Origin: Bacteroidetes bacterium 43-93
Lineage (GTDB): Bacteria; Bacteroidota; Bacteroidia; Chitinophagales; Chitinophagaceae
DNA length: 64,000 nucleotides
Assembly: GCA_001897855.1 (NCBI GenBank)
Contig: MKUO01000001.1
Location: 186,001-250,000, forward strand
Direction of reading: 5' to 3'
Shown here: positions 52,197 through 61,141 of the stretch, in pieces
Numbering within the stretch: position 1 is the stretch's first letter
How the letters are laid out: every line of letters starts with the position of its first letter
Translations under genes and position numbers: made by a program
The notes under the pieces: model-generated
Databases searched by the model: none
Seen by the model: the letters and a program-made list of their open reading frames with translations, nothing else
What the model was told of the DNA's origin: nothing

Positions 52197-55040
52197 ATGA
52201 AACGCATATTCCTTTCTTTATGCGCTCTGGCAGTGATGTATAGTCCATCTGCCATCGCACAGGCAAAGCTTGTAGAAAAAGTCACGAAAAAAGGTGACGA
52301 ACTGGTCATCCCATTCGAACGTTATGTCCTGCCAAACGGCCTGAACGTAGTGATACATGAAGATCACTCCGATCCTATTGTGCATGTAGATGTTACTTAT
52401 CACGTGGGTTCTGCCCGCGAAGAGATCGGTAAATCGGGGTTTGCACACTTTTTCGAGCACATGATGTTCCAGGGTTCGGACAATGTTGCCGACGAACAGC
52501 ATTTTAAGATCATTACAGAGGCCGGGGGAACATTGAACGGTTCTACTAACCAGGACCGCACTAATTATTTTGAAACCGTACCAGGTAACCAGCTTGAAAA
52601 AATGCTTTGGCTCGAAGCCGACCGTATGGGCTTTTTACTGGATGCAGTAACCCAGCAAAAGTTTGAAGTGCAGCGCGCTACCGTAAAGAATGAACGTGGG
52701 CAACGCTATGATAATGTTCCTTACGGCCTGGTAAACGAGGTATCATCAAAAAACTTGTATCCTTATGGCCATCCCTATTCATGGCTAACCATTGGGTATA
52801 TTGAAGATCTGAATAGCGTAAATGTGAATGACCTGAAGAATTTCTTCCTCCGTTGGTATGGTCCTAACAATGCCGTGTTAACTATAGGCGGCGATGTAAA
52901 CACAAAAGATGTGTTGAAAATGGTGGAAAAATATTTTGGTAGCATTCCAAGAGGCCCCGAAGTAGACCCTGTTAAAGTTCCGGCGGTAGCGCTTGAAAAA
53001 GACCGGTATGTATCGATGGTAGATAATTACGCCAAACTGCCACAGCTGAAAATCATATACCCCGGTGTCCCTTCTTTTGATAAGGATGAGGCCGCCCTTG
53101 ATTGCCTGGCAGAGATATTGGGGCAAGGTAAAACGTCCATCATGTACAAGAACCTTGTAAAGAAGCAAAAAGCAGTAAATGCTACTTGTTATGATGGCAC
53201 AAGTGAACTGGCAGGGGAGTTTACGATTTCTGTGATCCCTTACCCGGGTCAGAAGCTTGCCGATATTGATAATACGGTGAAAGAGTGCCTTGCAGAATTT
53301 GAAAAACGCGGGGTCACTGATGAAGACATCGAAAAGTTCAGAAATAGTGCTGAAGCAGGTATGGTCAATAGGCTGGAAACAGTATCCGGCAAGGTCTCCC
53401 AGCTCGCGTTATTCTACACTTTTACCGGCGATCCTAATGGTATTGGTAAAGAACTGAAGCGTTATACCAGCGTTACAAAAGAAGATGTAATGCGTGTGTA
53501 CGAAAAATACATTAAGGGTAAGCACAGCCTTACTGTCAGTGTACTTCCCAAAGGCAATGAAGATAACAAGGTTGCTGAGGATAACTATACGGTATCTACA
53601 CAGGGCTATAATGCGCCGGACTATGGTTACAGTAAGCTGAAATATGTGAAGGCTAAAGATAATTTTGACCGTTCTAAAATGCCCGGCAATGGCCCTAATC
53701 CTATAGTGAAGGTGCCCGAGTTCTGGAAAGACAAAGTAGGTGATAATATCAATGTTATAGGTACACAAACAGATGAAATACCCGTAGTGACTGTACTAAT
53801 GCATTTTGAGGGTGGACGTATGGTAGAGGGTAATGTCCCTAAGAAAGCTGGTTTGGCAAGTATGTTTGCCAATATGATGGAAGAGGACACTAAAAATTAT
53901 ACTGCAGAACAGTTTAGTGTTGCGCTGGATAAACTGGGTAGCTCTATAGATGTAAATGCAGGTTATGATGGCATAGATGTAAGCGTACGCTCCCTGGCTA
54001 AAAATCTTGACAAAACAATGGAGCTTGTGAAGGAGCGTTTGCTGAATCCAAGGTTTACGGAAGATGCCTTTAACCGAAACAGGAAAAGGACTATCGAAAG
54101 TATTAAGAACGCGTATGCACGGCCGAACTACATAGCAAGTATTGTGTACAATAAACTTTCATACGGCAATACGGTGTTGGGTTGGCCCGCTTCCGGTACA
54201 GAAGCCACATTAAACAACATTACACTTGCCGATATCGAAGACTATTATAAAAATTATTTTAGCAAACAGAATGCAAGGGTAGTAGTTGTAGGCGACGTTT
54301 CCCGCGATAAAATATTACCTAAACTTAAGTTTGTAGATCAGCTTCCAGATAAAACGATCTATGCCCCGGTGGTAAACCCTATGCCTAAACCTGCCAAAAC
54401 ACGTATTTATTTTGTGAATGTTCCCAATGCCGCGCAAACAGAGTTCAGGATAGGAGATGTAACCAACCTGAAGTATGATGCAACAGGCGACTTCTATAAA
54501 ATGACCGTAGCGAATTATCCTTTCGGTGGTGCGTTTAACAGCCGTCTCAATCTCGATCTGCGCGAAGACAAAGGATGGACTTATGGCGCCCGCTCTTCTT
54601 TTGATGGAGATAAATACACAGGCGATTACACATTCAGTGCAGGCATCAAGGCTGCGGCTACAGATAGCGCTATGATGGATATCATTAAGATATGGAAGCA
54701 GTACGAAAAGAATGGGCCTACCGAAGAGGAACTGGCATTCACTAAAAGTTCTCTTGCGCAGAGCGATGCCCGTAAATATGAATCAGGTTTCCAAAAAGCC
54801 GGTTTCCTTTCACGCATTATGGAGTATGATCTGAGTGCAGATTATCCTAAACAACAAAATACTATTCTCAGCGCTATGACGCTTAACCAGCTAAAAGGGC
54901 TTATTTCAAAGAATCTGCCCGAAATGGAGCATCTAAATGTCTTGCTGGTAGGCGACAAAACAGTAGTGTTTGACGGCATCAAAAAACTTGGATACGATGT
55001 TGTGGAGTTGGATAAAGATGGCAACGAATTGACTAATTAA
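52197..55040 (+). CDS. M16-family zinc metallopeptidase, two-domain
   Basis: Product of 947 residues with a signal peptide (FLSLCALAVMYSPSAIAQA). Two M16 modules are present in one chain. The N-terminal one has the inverted zinc motif HFFEH (84-88) in GFAHFFEHMMFQGSDN, with the distal Glu in TVKNERGQRYDN, so it is the active half. The C-terminal half lacks the HxxEH motif and has FGGAFNSRLNLDLREDKGWT and YGARSSFDGD, the substrate-binding R/Y region. Periplasmic or outer-membrane associated processing peptidase; substrates unknown. Start ATG at 52197. Confidence 0.93.
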   Translation: MKRIFLSLCALAVMYSPSAIAQAKLVEKVTKKGDELVIPFERYVLPNGLNVVIHEDHSDPIVHVDVTYHVGSAREEIGKSGFAHFFEHMMFQGSDNVADEQHFKIITEAGGTLNGSTNQDRTNYFETVPGNQLEKMLWLEADRMGFLLDAVTQQKFEVQRATVKNERGQRYDNVPYGLVNEVSSKNLYPYGHPYSWLTIGYIEDLNSVNVNDLKNFFLRWYGPNNAVLTIGGDVNTKDVLKMVEKYFGSIPRGPEVDPVKVPAVALEKDRYVSMVDNYAKLPQLKIIYPGVPSFDKDEAALDCLAEILGQGKTSIMYKNLVKKQKAVNATCYDGTSELAGEFTISVIPYPGQKLADIDNTVKECLAEFEKRGVTDEDIEKFRNSAEAGMVNRLETVSGKVSQLALFYTFTGDPNGIGKELKRYTSVTKEDVMRVYEKYIKGKHSLTVSVLPKGNEDNKVAEDNYTVSTQGYNAPDYGYSKLKYVKAKDNFDRSKMPGNGPNPIVKVPEFWKDKVGDNINVIGTQTDEIPVVTVLMHFEGGRMVEGNVPKKAGLASMFANMMEEDTKNYTAEQFSVALDKLGSSIDVNAGYDGIDVSVRSLAKNLDKTMELVKERLLNPRFTEDAFNRNRKRTIESIKNAYARPNYIASIVYNKLSYGNTVLGWPASGTEATLNNITLADIEDYYKNYFSKQNARVVVVGDVSRDKILPKLKFVDQLPDKTIYAPVVNPMPKPAKTRIYFVNVPNAAQTEFRIGDVTNLKYDATGDFYKMTVANYPFGGAFNSRLNLDLREDKGWTYGARSSFDGDKYTGDYTFSAGIKAAATDSAMMDIIKIWKQYEKNGPTEEELAFTKSSLAQSDARKYESGFQKAGFLSRIMEYDLSADYPKQQNTILSAMTLNQLKGLISKNLPEMEHLNVLLVGDKTVVFDGIKKLGYDVVELDKDGNELTN

Positions 55041-55060
55041 TAAATATTTGCAACTAATAA

Positions 55061-55095
55061 TGCCCTTGTTAGAACTAACAAGGGTATTTTTTTTG
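55061..55095 (+). terminator. Terminator of the M16 peptidase gene
   Basis: A 12-bp stem TGCCCTTGTTAG / CTAACAAGGGTA with one G-U pair and a long T run. Confidence 0.85.
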
Positions 55096-55175
55096 TTTTA
55101 ACCTTTTTTTCAGATTGTATTAACGCATTAATTTGCGCCTTTACTTGTACATTAGCACTCTTAACTCACACAAAT

Positions 55176-56381
55176 ATGTTACAAACAGATTATATACAAG
55201 TGCCCTATGGCAAAGCTGTATATGGCGAAAAAGAAATAGAAGCTGTAATGAGCGTGTTGCGTACAACTACGCAAATGGGTAAGCACGTTCGCCGCATGGA
55301 AGAACGCGTTGCAGCGCTTTATGCTAAGAAATATGGCATCATGGTAAACAGTGGTTCATCTGCATTATATCTTGCTGCCGATCTGCTCGATTACGAACCG
55401 GGTTCTGAGATCATTACACCGGTGCTTACATTCTCTACTACCATAGCGCCACAAGTAAAAAAAGGATGGGTACCTGCTTATGTAGATGTAGAAGAAGGCA
55501 CTTATAATATAGATGTAAATAAGGTAGAGGAAATGATAACGCCTAAAACAAAGGCTATGATCATACCTAACCTGATAGGAAATCTGCCAGATTGGAAAAG
55601 GCTGAGAGAAATAGCAGACAAGCATAATCTTTTTGTACTGGAAGACTCTGCGGATACTTTAGGTGCAGAGATCGATGGTGCATCGTCCGGGCGCTTTACG
55701 GATATGAGTACAACCAGCTTCTACGGTTCACACATCATCAATTGCGCAGGCAACGGTGGTATGCTTTGTGTTAATACAGAAGCTCTTTACGATCGTGGCC
55801 GTTTGTTGCGTAGCTGGGGCCGCAGTTCATCACTGTTTGTAGAATCTGAGAAGATCGAGAATCGTTTCAATGTAGAAATTGAGGGCATACAGTACGATGC
55901 TAAATTCGTGTTCGAAGAACCGGGGTATAACATCGAACCTTCAGAAATGGGTGCGGCGTTTGGTAATGTGCAGTTAGATGACCTGGCTCATAATATAGAT
56001 ACACGTACGCATAACTATAAGCTTATGCGCGAATTCTTTAGTCAATACGAAGAGTATTTTATACTTCCTAAGCAATTGCCAAACTCACGTACAGGATGGC
56101 TGGCATTTGCGGTAACTATCAAAGAATCCGCACCATTCACAAGGCGCGATATGCAGATATTCCTTGAAAAGAGGAACATCCAGACCCGTACTGTTTTCAC
56201 GGGCAATATATTACGCCAGCCGGGCTTTAAAAACTATGCCCACAAAGCTTCTGCCAATGGTTATACAGAGGCAGACAAAGTAATGCGTGGTGGTATGTTG
56301 CTGGCTTGTCATCATGGCCTGAACGAAGCTCAGATCAGTCACGTGATGGAAAGTGTAACTGAATTCATGAAAAACATCTAG
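55176..56381 (+). CDS. DegT/DnrJ/EryC1-family PLP enzyme with His in place of the catalytic Lys
   Basis: Product of 401 residues with the sugar aminotransferase fold: GIMVNSGSSALYLAADLL, IITPVLTFSTTIAPQ, FVLEDSADTLGAEIDG (cofactor Asp 160). Where aminotransferases have the PLP Lys, this protein has His 186 in TSFYGSHIINCAGNGGM. A His here defines the sugar 3-dehydratases (ColD, RfbH/E1). The segment after RSWGR, which in RfbH/E1 carries cysteines of the iron-sulfur cluster, reads SSSLFVESEKIENRF and has none, so a ColD-like PMP enzyme is the better model. It probably makes a deoxysugar for surface glycans. Substrate unknown. Confidence 0.82.
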   Translation: MLQTDYIQVPYGKAVYGEKEIEAVMSVLRTTTQMGKHVRRMEERVAALYAKKYGIMVNSGSSALYLAADLLDYEPGSEIITPVLTFSTTIAPQVKKGWVPAYVDVEEGTYNIDVNKVEEMITPKTKAMIIPNLIGNLPDWKRLREIADKHNLFVLEDSADTLGAEIDGASSGRFTDMSTTSFYGSHIINCAGNGGMLCVNTEALYDRGRLLRSWGRSSSLFVESEKIENRFNVEIEGIQYDAKFVFEEPGYNIEPSEMGAAFGNVQLDDLAHNIDTRTHNYKLMREFFSQYEEYFILPKQLPNSRTGWLAFAVTIKESAPFTRRDMQIFLEKRNIQTRTVFTGNILRQPGFKNYAHKASANGYTEADKVMRGGMLLACHHGLNEAQISHVMESVTEFMKNI

Positions 56382-56384
56382 GAT

Positions 56385-56687
56385 TTGCTTGATATAATTT
56401 TTTTTGTAGCCTTCGCGTACTTCAATAGCAAGCTGGCGCGCCGAAAAGGTTTGCCATCAGGCAGATGGGCTTTGTTTACAGTGTTGGCGATGCTGGGAGG
56501 TATCTTTCTTGGTGCTATGGTTATCTATAGCACCTATCATGGGCCGGTTGATTTCAATAGTGTGCAAAGCTTTTTAATGCATAACCCGCTGAAAATTTTT
56601 ACAGTGTATGCATTAGAGATAGGGGGCGCCCTGCTGATAAGGTATATCATTGAGCGCAAGCCCGGCCCTACCGGCAATGCGGAATAG
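56385..56687 (+). CDS. Small membrane protein, about three helices
   Basis: Product of 100 residues from a TTG at 56385, three bases after the previous stop; the next ATG would remove the first helix. Hydrophobic segments are LDIIFFVAFAYFNSK, ALFTVLAMLGGIFLGAMVIY and IFTVYALEIGGALLIRYII, with a polar tail ERKPGPTGNAE. No family recognised. It is probably co-transcribed with the DegT gene; its stop abuts that of the convergent LytTR gene. Confidence 0.58.
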   Translation: MLDIIFFVAFAYFNSKLARRKGLPSGRWALFTVLAMLGGIFLGAMVIYSTYHGPVDFNSVQSFLMHNPLKIFTVYALEIGGALLIRYIIERKPGPTGNAE

Positions 56688-57425
56688 CTACCATCCGAGG
56701 GTAGTCTTCAGCTTAGCCATACCGCTTTTACTAACAGTTATTTTAGCGCCACATTGTAGCAATGCAATGTGGCTTTCTTTTTCGTATGGTTCAATACGCA
56801 CCAACTGGCTGATGGGTATCAGGTAAGACCTGTGTACACGTATAAACAATTGCGGATCCAGGCTTTGTTCAATATGGCCTAGTGTGCTTTTCTTTAAAAA
56901 GCTGCCGTCCCTTGTTACAATTTTTACATAGTCATCATTCGCTTCCACATAATAAATATCCTGCGCAGGTATAATGCGTATCAGGCCATTGTCCTTTACA
57001 ACTATCCTGTGTTGGTATCCTTCATACACATTGTTTTGGCTGATGCCGGTAAACTGAGGAGTCTGAGACCCGGCACGCAACTGTATCCATTTTTGTACGG
57101 CTTTGTCAAAACGCTCTCTGCTGATTGGCTTTAGGAGATAGTCTATAGCATGAGATTCAAACGCCTTCATGGCATATTCGTCAAATGCTGTGGTAAAGAT
57201 CACCGATGGTGGGTTATCCAATAGTTCCAGCATTTCAAACCCGTTGAGCTTAGGCATTTGCACATCTAGGAATATAAGGTCAGGCTGCAACTCTTGTATA
57301 GTTTTAAAGCCTTCAAATCCATCGCCGCATTCTGCAACTATTTCTATCTCACTATAAGATTGCAGGAACGATCTTACCAATTGCCTGGCTAATGGCTCAT
57401 CATCTATGATAATAACCTTATACAT
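56688..57425 (-). CDS. LytTR-type response regulator
   Basis: Two-component transcription regulator of 245 residues. The receiver has KVIIIDDEPLARQLVRSF, phospho-Asp in LQPDLIFLDVQMPKLNGFEM, FTTAFDEYAMKAFESHAIDY and LLKPISRERF. The C-terminal LytTR DNA-binding domain shows NVYEGYQHRIVVKDNG, YYVEANDDYVKIVTRDGSFL and FIRVHRSYLIPISQL. It overlaps the kinase gene by 8 bases and is its obvious partner. Targets could include its own cassette of envelope genes. Confidence 0.93.
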   Translation of the reverse strand: MYKVIIIDDEPLARQLVRSFLQSYSEIEIVAECGDGFEGFKTIQELQPDLIFLDVQMPKLNGFEMLELLDNPPSVIFTTAFDEYAMKAFESHAIDYLLKPISRERFDKAVQKWIQLRAGSQTPQFTGISQNNVYEGYQHRIVVKDNGLIRIIPAQDIYYVEANDDYVKIVTRDGSFLKKSTLGHIEQSLDPQLFIRVHRSYLIPISQLVRIEPYEKESHIALLQCGAKITVSKSGMAKLKTTLGW

Positions 57426-58452
57426 GTGCCTGGGGTATTTTTAATTTTGTAGTAAATGTGTTTGTTGTTTTCAGAGTTTCCAGTAAGTCGGCGCGTCCAT
57501 ATAGTAAGTGTAGCCTCCGCGCTATGCCTTCCAGTCCAAAGCCGGTACCTCTTGGTATCTGGCTGTCTGAATCATACGGATTGCTGATGCTTATTTGCAG
57601 CATCGCATCTGTAAGAGCTATATTTACCGCAATGGTTACCTCTCCTATGGTACCATACAGGCCAAATTTAATGGCGTTTTCCAGTACCGGCTGCAGCAGG
57701 AAAGGTGGTATCATAGCATCATCAGTGTACCCCTTATCGAATATTACCTTCAGCCTGTTCCCAAATCTTACGGACTCTATCGATAAATACGCCTCTATGT
57801 AGCTTAGCTCTTCCTGTATCGGTATCAGGTCTTGTGCTTCCCGTTTTACAGAGCTCCTCAGGAAGTCAGATAGTTTACTGATCATTTCCTGCGCTTTTTC
57901 CGGTGCAATCATGGTTAAAGCGCTGATAGAGTTAAGGCTGTTGTACAAAAAATGGGGTTGCAACTGCTGCCTTAGCTTATATAGCTCAGCCTCCCGGTGC
58001 ATGGTGGTAAGGTCTGTTTGTTTTAAGAACTTGGTTTCTATCTTTTCGGCCTCATTCTGCAACGCGGCAAAGGTAGATATCCAGCAAAACACCAGCCAGT
58101 TTGCAATATACCTGATGGGCATACTGGCATATAACCAATGGTCATAGCCTTCATATCCTTTTACGGGTATGGTCTTAAACAGGAACCAGGTAGTGTACCC
58201 TGATGCCAGTGAAAAGAAGCTGCCAATAAGCAATGCGTACAGGGTCAGACCTACACGGGTTGGGTAGGAATTTAAGGTAAGCAACATCAGCCAGACAAAC
58301 GTCGCCATGATCAATGTGCTGATAAGGCTATCGATTAGAGAGATGCCCGGCGGCATTCCCGTATAGAAAAACAATAGCCCAAAGTGTATTGCCCATACCA
58401 GTATCACCAGTAAGGGCAATAGCCACCGCATATTTTTTTGTATTAATGGCAA
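57418..58452 (-). CDS. LytS-type sensor histidine kinase
   Basis: Product of 344 residues. Four membrane helices at the start (WLLPLLVILVWAIHFGLLFF, LISTLIMATFVWLMLLTL and two more) are followed by a coiled segment and the His_kinase domain with the phospho-His in LQPHFLYNSLNSISAL. The ATPase half has PPFLLQPVLENAIKFGLY and IPRGTGFGLEGIARRLHLL. No extra sensor domain, so it probably reads a membrane signal. It is coupled to the LytTR regulator (8-base overlap) and overlaps the DUF4288 gene by 10 bases. Confidence 0.92.
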   Translation of the reverse strand: MPLIQKNMRWLLPLLVILVWAIHFGLLFFYTGMPPGISLIDSLISTLIMATFVWLMLLTLNSYPTRVGLTLYALLIGSFFSLASGYTTWFLFKTIPVKGYEGYDHWLYASMPIRYIANWLVFCWISTFAALQNEAEKIETKFLKQTDLTTMHREAELYKLRQQLQPHFLYNSLNSISALTMIAPEKAQEMISKLSDFLRSSVKREAQDLIPIQEELSYIEAYLSIESVRFGNRLKVIFDKGYTDDAMIPPFLLQPVLENAIKFGLYGTIGEVTIAVNIALTDAMLQISISNPYDSDSQIPRGTGFGLEGIARRLHLLYGRADLLETLKTTNTFTTKLKIPQAHV

Positions 58453-58778
58453 TTATCTGCTGTTTGGGTAGCTACAGTTGCAGGCTCTACCCATACCGGT
58501 GAGGCTATGGGAGTTACCTCTTTTACTTCAGAAAACAGCAGGGCACCGTGTTTTATATTTACTTCCTGCAGGTCTTTTACCGCCACCAGTTCCCACATCA
58601 CCGTTCTTCCATGCCTGTCAACAAATGTTGCTTCTTCTTCTTTGGCAACTACTCTTGCCTGGAACAATGCATCACGGGCATCGACTCCATATATCAGCCT
58701 CCATTGTTCTTCATATTGTTCCGTACTGATGCCGTCGCATTTGATACGGTAGATGATCTGTGCAGTATAAGCTCTCAT
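58443..58778 (-). CDS. DUF4288-like protein
   Basis: Product of 111 residues, soluble, without signal. It begins RAYTAQIIYRIKCDGISTEQ, then YEEQWRLIYGVDARDALFQA and DRHGRTVMWELVAVKDLQEV, the layout of the DUF4288 family (a short alpha-beta domain of unknown role). The C-terminal part is a low-complexity Val/Pro/Ala/Thr tail. It sits between a LiaF-like gene (36-base gap) and the LytS-type kinase gene (10-base overlap), so it is part of the same operon and may modulate the signal; that is inference. Confidence 0.7.
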   Translation of the reverse strand: MRAYTAQIIYRIKCDGISTEQYEEQWRLIYGVDARDALFQARVVAKEEEATFVDRHGRTVMWELVAVKDLQEVNIKHGALLFSEVKEVTPIASPVWVEPATVATQTADNCH

Positions 58779-58814
58779 TTTGTAAAAGTTAGTACCCGGC
58801 TTTCGGGATGTGAT

Positions 58815-59609
58815 TTAATACGATTTTATTTCAATGCTGCCGAAGCTGCAGTTGCCGCGCAATATCAATAGCTTCTTTTCTTCATTGTTTGGCGCTGTGG
58901 TTCGCATAGCCCTGTGATCTTCCACACTGCCAAATGTCGGTTCTATCTCTACCTGCAGTTCCCAGTGCGACGGAACGATCAGCTCTACACCGCTAAAGGT
59001 TACCTGCATATTCAGCACCATAGGTTGTGTAGTACTGTCTGCCTGTATCATGTTTACCTCGCATCCGCCAAAGGTGCTTTTGATGTTCCCGCCTTTAAAG
59101 TCTTTTGAGGTCACTATCTCCTTCCTTCCGCCAAACGTAATATCTATATTCAGGCTGTTTTCATCATTCGTTACCACCTGCATGTGGTCCTGCCAGTTCT
59201 TATGCTTCTTCGATTTTATGGCTATCATAAAGCCGCCTATTATGAGCGCCAGCGGAAATACCAGGTGCGATGAGGTTGTGTTCAATATCTGGAACTCAGG
59301 TACCAGTTGCGCCACACCTATGAGCGTCAGTATCCACCATGCATGGCTATGAAAACGCTTTTTTACACCTATCAGCAAGCCAATGGCAATCAACGCTACC
59401 GGCCATAGTATATCCCAGTCAAAATAAAACATGCCCAGTTTCTTGAGCAAAAGAAATACACCGAGCAGGGCTACTATTGCACCGAACCATACTTTATCGC
59501 CCTTCTGCCGTCTGTTATACCTTTGCCTGTTCCATTCTCTTCTTTGCTGTCTCCAGTTAGGGTCTTGTCTGTTCCAGCCTTGCTGCCATTCCTGAATATT
59601 ATGTTGCAT
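58815..59609 (-). CDS. LiaF-like (DUF5668/cell-wall stress) membrane protein
   Basis: Product of 264 residues. A Trp/Gln/Arg-rich cytoplasmic start (WQQGWNRQDPNWRQQRREWN) is followed by about four helices (VWFGAIVALLGVFLLLKKLG, LWPVALIAIGLLIGV and others), then a soluble beta domain with repeated FGGxE-type turns: NIDITFGGRKEIVTS, IKSTFGGCEVNM, VTFSGVELIVPS and IEPTFGSVEDHR. This matches LiaF/YvqF, which in Firmicutes inhibits the cell-envelope stress kinase LiaS. Here it heads an operon with DUF4288 and a LytS/LytTR pair, so a similar controlling role is plausible. Confidence 0.82.
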   Translation of the reverse strand: MQHNIQEWQQGWNRQDPNWRQQRREWNRQRYNRRQKGDKVWFGAIVALLGVFLLLKKLGMFYFDWDILWPVALIAIGLLIGVKKRFHSHAWWILTLIGVAQLVPEFQILNTTSSHLVFPLALIIGGFMIAIKSKKHKNWQDHMQVVTNDENSLNIDITFGGRKEIVTSKDFKGGNIKSTFGGCEVNMIQADSTTQPMVLNMQVTFSGVELIVPSHWELQVEIEPTFGSVEDHRAMRTTAPNNEEKKLLILRGNCSFGSIEIKSY

Positions 59610-59754
59610 CGTCTATTAATTTAACGATGTAAAAGTATTACCTGCCTGTAGCTTGTAAAAGTTCTATTAGGTAAAGTATTAATGGAAATCGGTAAACGGA
59701 CGATTATTGTCGGGGAATGATAGCACTCAAACCGGGTTGCGGAGATGCTAGAGT

Positions 59755-60804
59755 TTAATACAGCCTTTCCGGTGCCCAGTTCAGTTTGGTGAAAGTCTTT
59801 TTCCGCAATGCAAAATATTGCCAGATAATGCTTTTGTTATAGATGCCACCTGTGTCGCGATGGGTGATCATTTTCTTCGCTGTCTTGCGCTTTTTCAGCC
59901 ATTTGCCCAGGCTGCCGTAAAAATGGAAATGTGCCTTAACAATTGTAAAAGTGCCTACAAAATTACCACCGGCAAGCATCTGTAATCCTGCTATCCCATC
60001 TAGTATTAGCCTGAGCGGGAACAACCACGCCAGTTTGGCACCTCGCTCATTCTTGAGCAGTAGTACCAGGCTATTTCTAAAATTATAGTACAGTTTCTGC
60101 GGGCTACCGTAGCTGATAACACTGCCACCGACATGATAAACAGTTGACTGGCCGGTGTAACCGATCTTGTAGCCCATATTGCGCAATCGCCAGCATAGGT
60201 CCACTTCTTCCATATGTGCATACAGGTCAGGATCAAGGCCACCTACCTGGTGGTAAAGATCTGCGCGCACTATAAAACATCCGCCCGATGCCCAGAATGT
60301 TTCAATATCGTCGTTATATTGGCCGTTATCGGTTTCCAGGTCGTTGAAAATGCGGCCCCTGCAAAAGAGATAGCCCCACTTATCTATAAACCCTCCGGCG
60401 GCGCCGGCATACTCAAATTTTTCTTTTTCTTTCCAGTACCTGACCTTAGGCTGGCATGCTGCCAGACCGGGGTATCGCTGCATAGCGTGTAGCAGGGGAG
60501 GGAACCAACCTTCGGTAACTTCAAAATCCGCACTCAATAGCACATAGTACTTTGCGTGTATTTGCCTGAGTGCTTCATAGTAGCCATTGGCAAATCCTTT
60601 GTTTACTGCAATTTGCAGTGTATGTACTGTAGGGAAGTTGGTTTGTACATATTCCAGGGTATCGTCAGTAGATGCATTATCTACCACCACAACATCATAT
60701 CCTGTAGAGGCCTGCGCCACTATAAGAGGCAAAAAAAGCTGGTGCCATTTTTTGCCATTATAGCTAAGAATGACAACAGCGGTATCTTGCAGGCTGGTAA
60801 TCAT
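59755..60804 (-). CDS. GT2-family glycosyltransferase
   Basis: Product of 349 residues with the GT-A fold: AVVILSYNGKKWHQLFLPLI, VVVVDNASTDDTLEYVQ, NKGFANGYYEAL, and a DXD-like site in YYVLLSADFEVTEGW (Asp-Phe-Glu). ASGGCFIVRADLYHQVGGLD and AHMEEVDLCWRLRNMGYKIG are the acceptor-side motifs of rhamnosyl-type GT2 enzymes. A C-terminal hydrophobic or amphipathic part follows (LAWLFPLRLILDGIAGLQML). It is likely to add sugars to surface polysaccharide. It has a small membrane gene upstream on the same strand. Confidence 0.9.
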   Translation of the reverse strand: MITSLQDTAVVILSYNGKKWHQLFLPLIVAQASTGYDVVVVDNASTDDTLEYVQTNFPTVHTLQIAVNKGFANGYYEALRQIHAKYYVLLSADFEVTEGWFPPLLHAMQRYPGLAACQPKVRYWKEKEKFEYAGAAGGFIDKWGYLFCRGRIFNDLETDNGQYNDDIETFWASGGCFIVRADLYHQVGGLDPDLYAHMEEVDLCWRLRNMGYKIGYTGQSTVYHVGGSVISYGSPQKLYYNFRNSLVLLLKNERGAKLAWLFPLRLILDGIAGLQMLAGGNFVGTFTIVKAHFHFYGSLGKWLKKRKTAKKMITHRDTGGIYNKSIIWQYFALRKKTFTKLNWAPERLY

Positions 60805-60818
60805 TGCAAAAACAATGA

Positions 60819-61046
60819 TTATTTATACTTAGGCTCGTATAATGTATTATCAGGAACGGTGATGTTATCGTTTTTCTGATATTTATGTTCGTATAGGTTA
60901 TAACAACCTGCCCATGCAAAAATGAAATAACCGAAGAAAAACAGCAGGAATAAAAAGCGTGATTTCGAAGGTTTGCTTAATTCTATATCCGCTGGATTTG
61001 GCAAGTCTTCTCCCTGATTTATTAAATGTTCCTGGTTGTGTTGCAT
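60819..61046 (-). CDS. Small membrane protein of unknown function
   Basis: Product of 75 residues: polar start MQHNQEHLINQGEDLPNPAD, one helix (FLFLLFFFGYFIFAWAGCYN) and a polar end. No family. It lies 14 bases upstream of the GT2 gene, probably in one transcript, and is divergent from the kinase gene at 61142. Confidence 0.55.
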   Translation of the reverse strand: MQHNQEHLINQGEDLPNPADIELSKPSKSRFLFLLFFFGYFIFAWAGCYNLYEHKYQKNDNITVPDNTLYEPKYK

Positions 61047-61141
61047 GTGCGAAACGATAAAATTTTCCGGTCACAAAAATAATAGTTATTCGGTCAAAAT
61101 CATAATATTTTTACCCTTGTTTTCGTTTTTTACAAGCCTTT

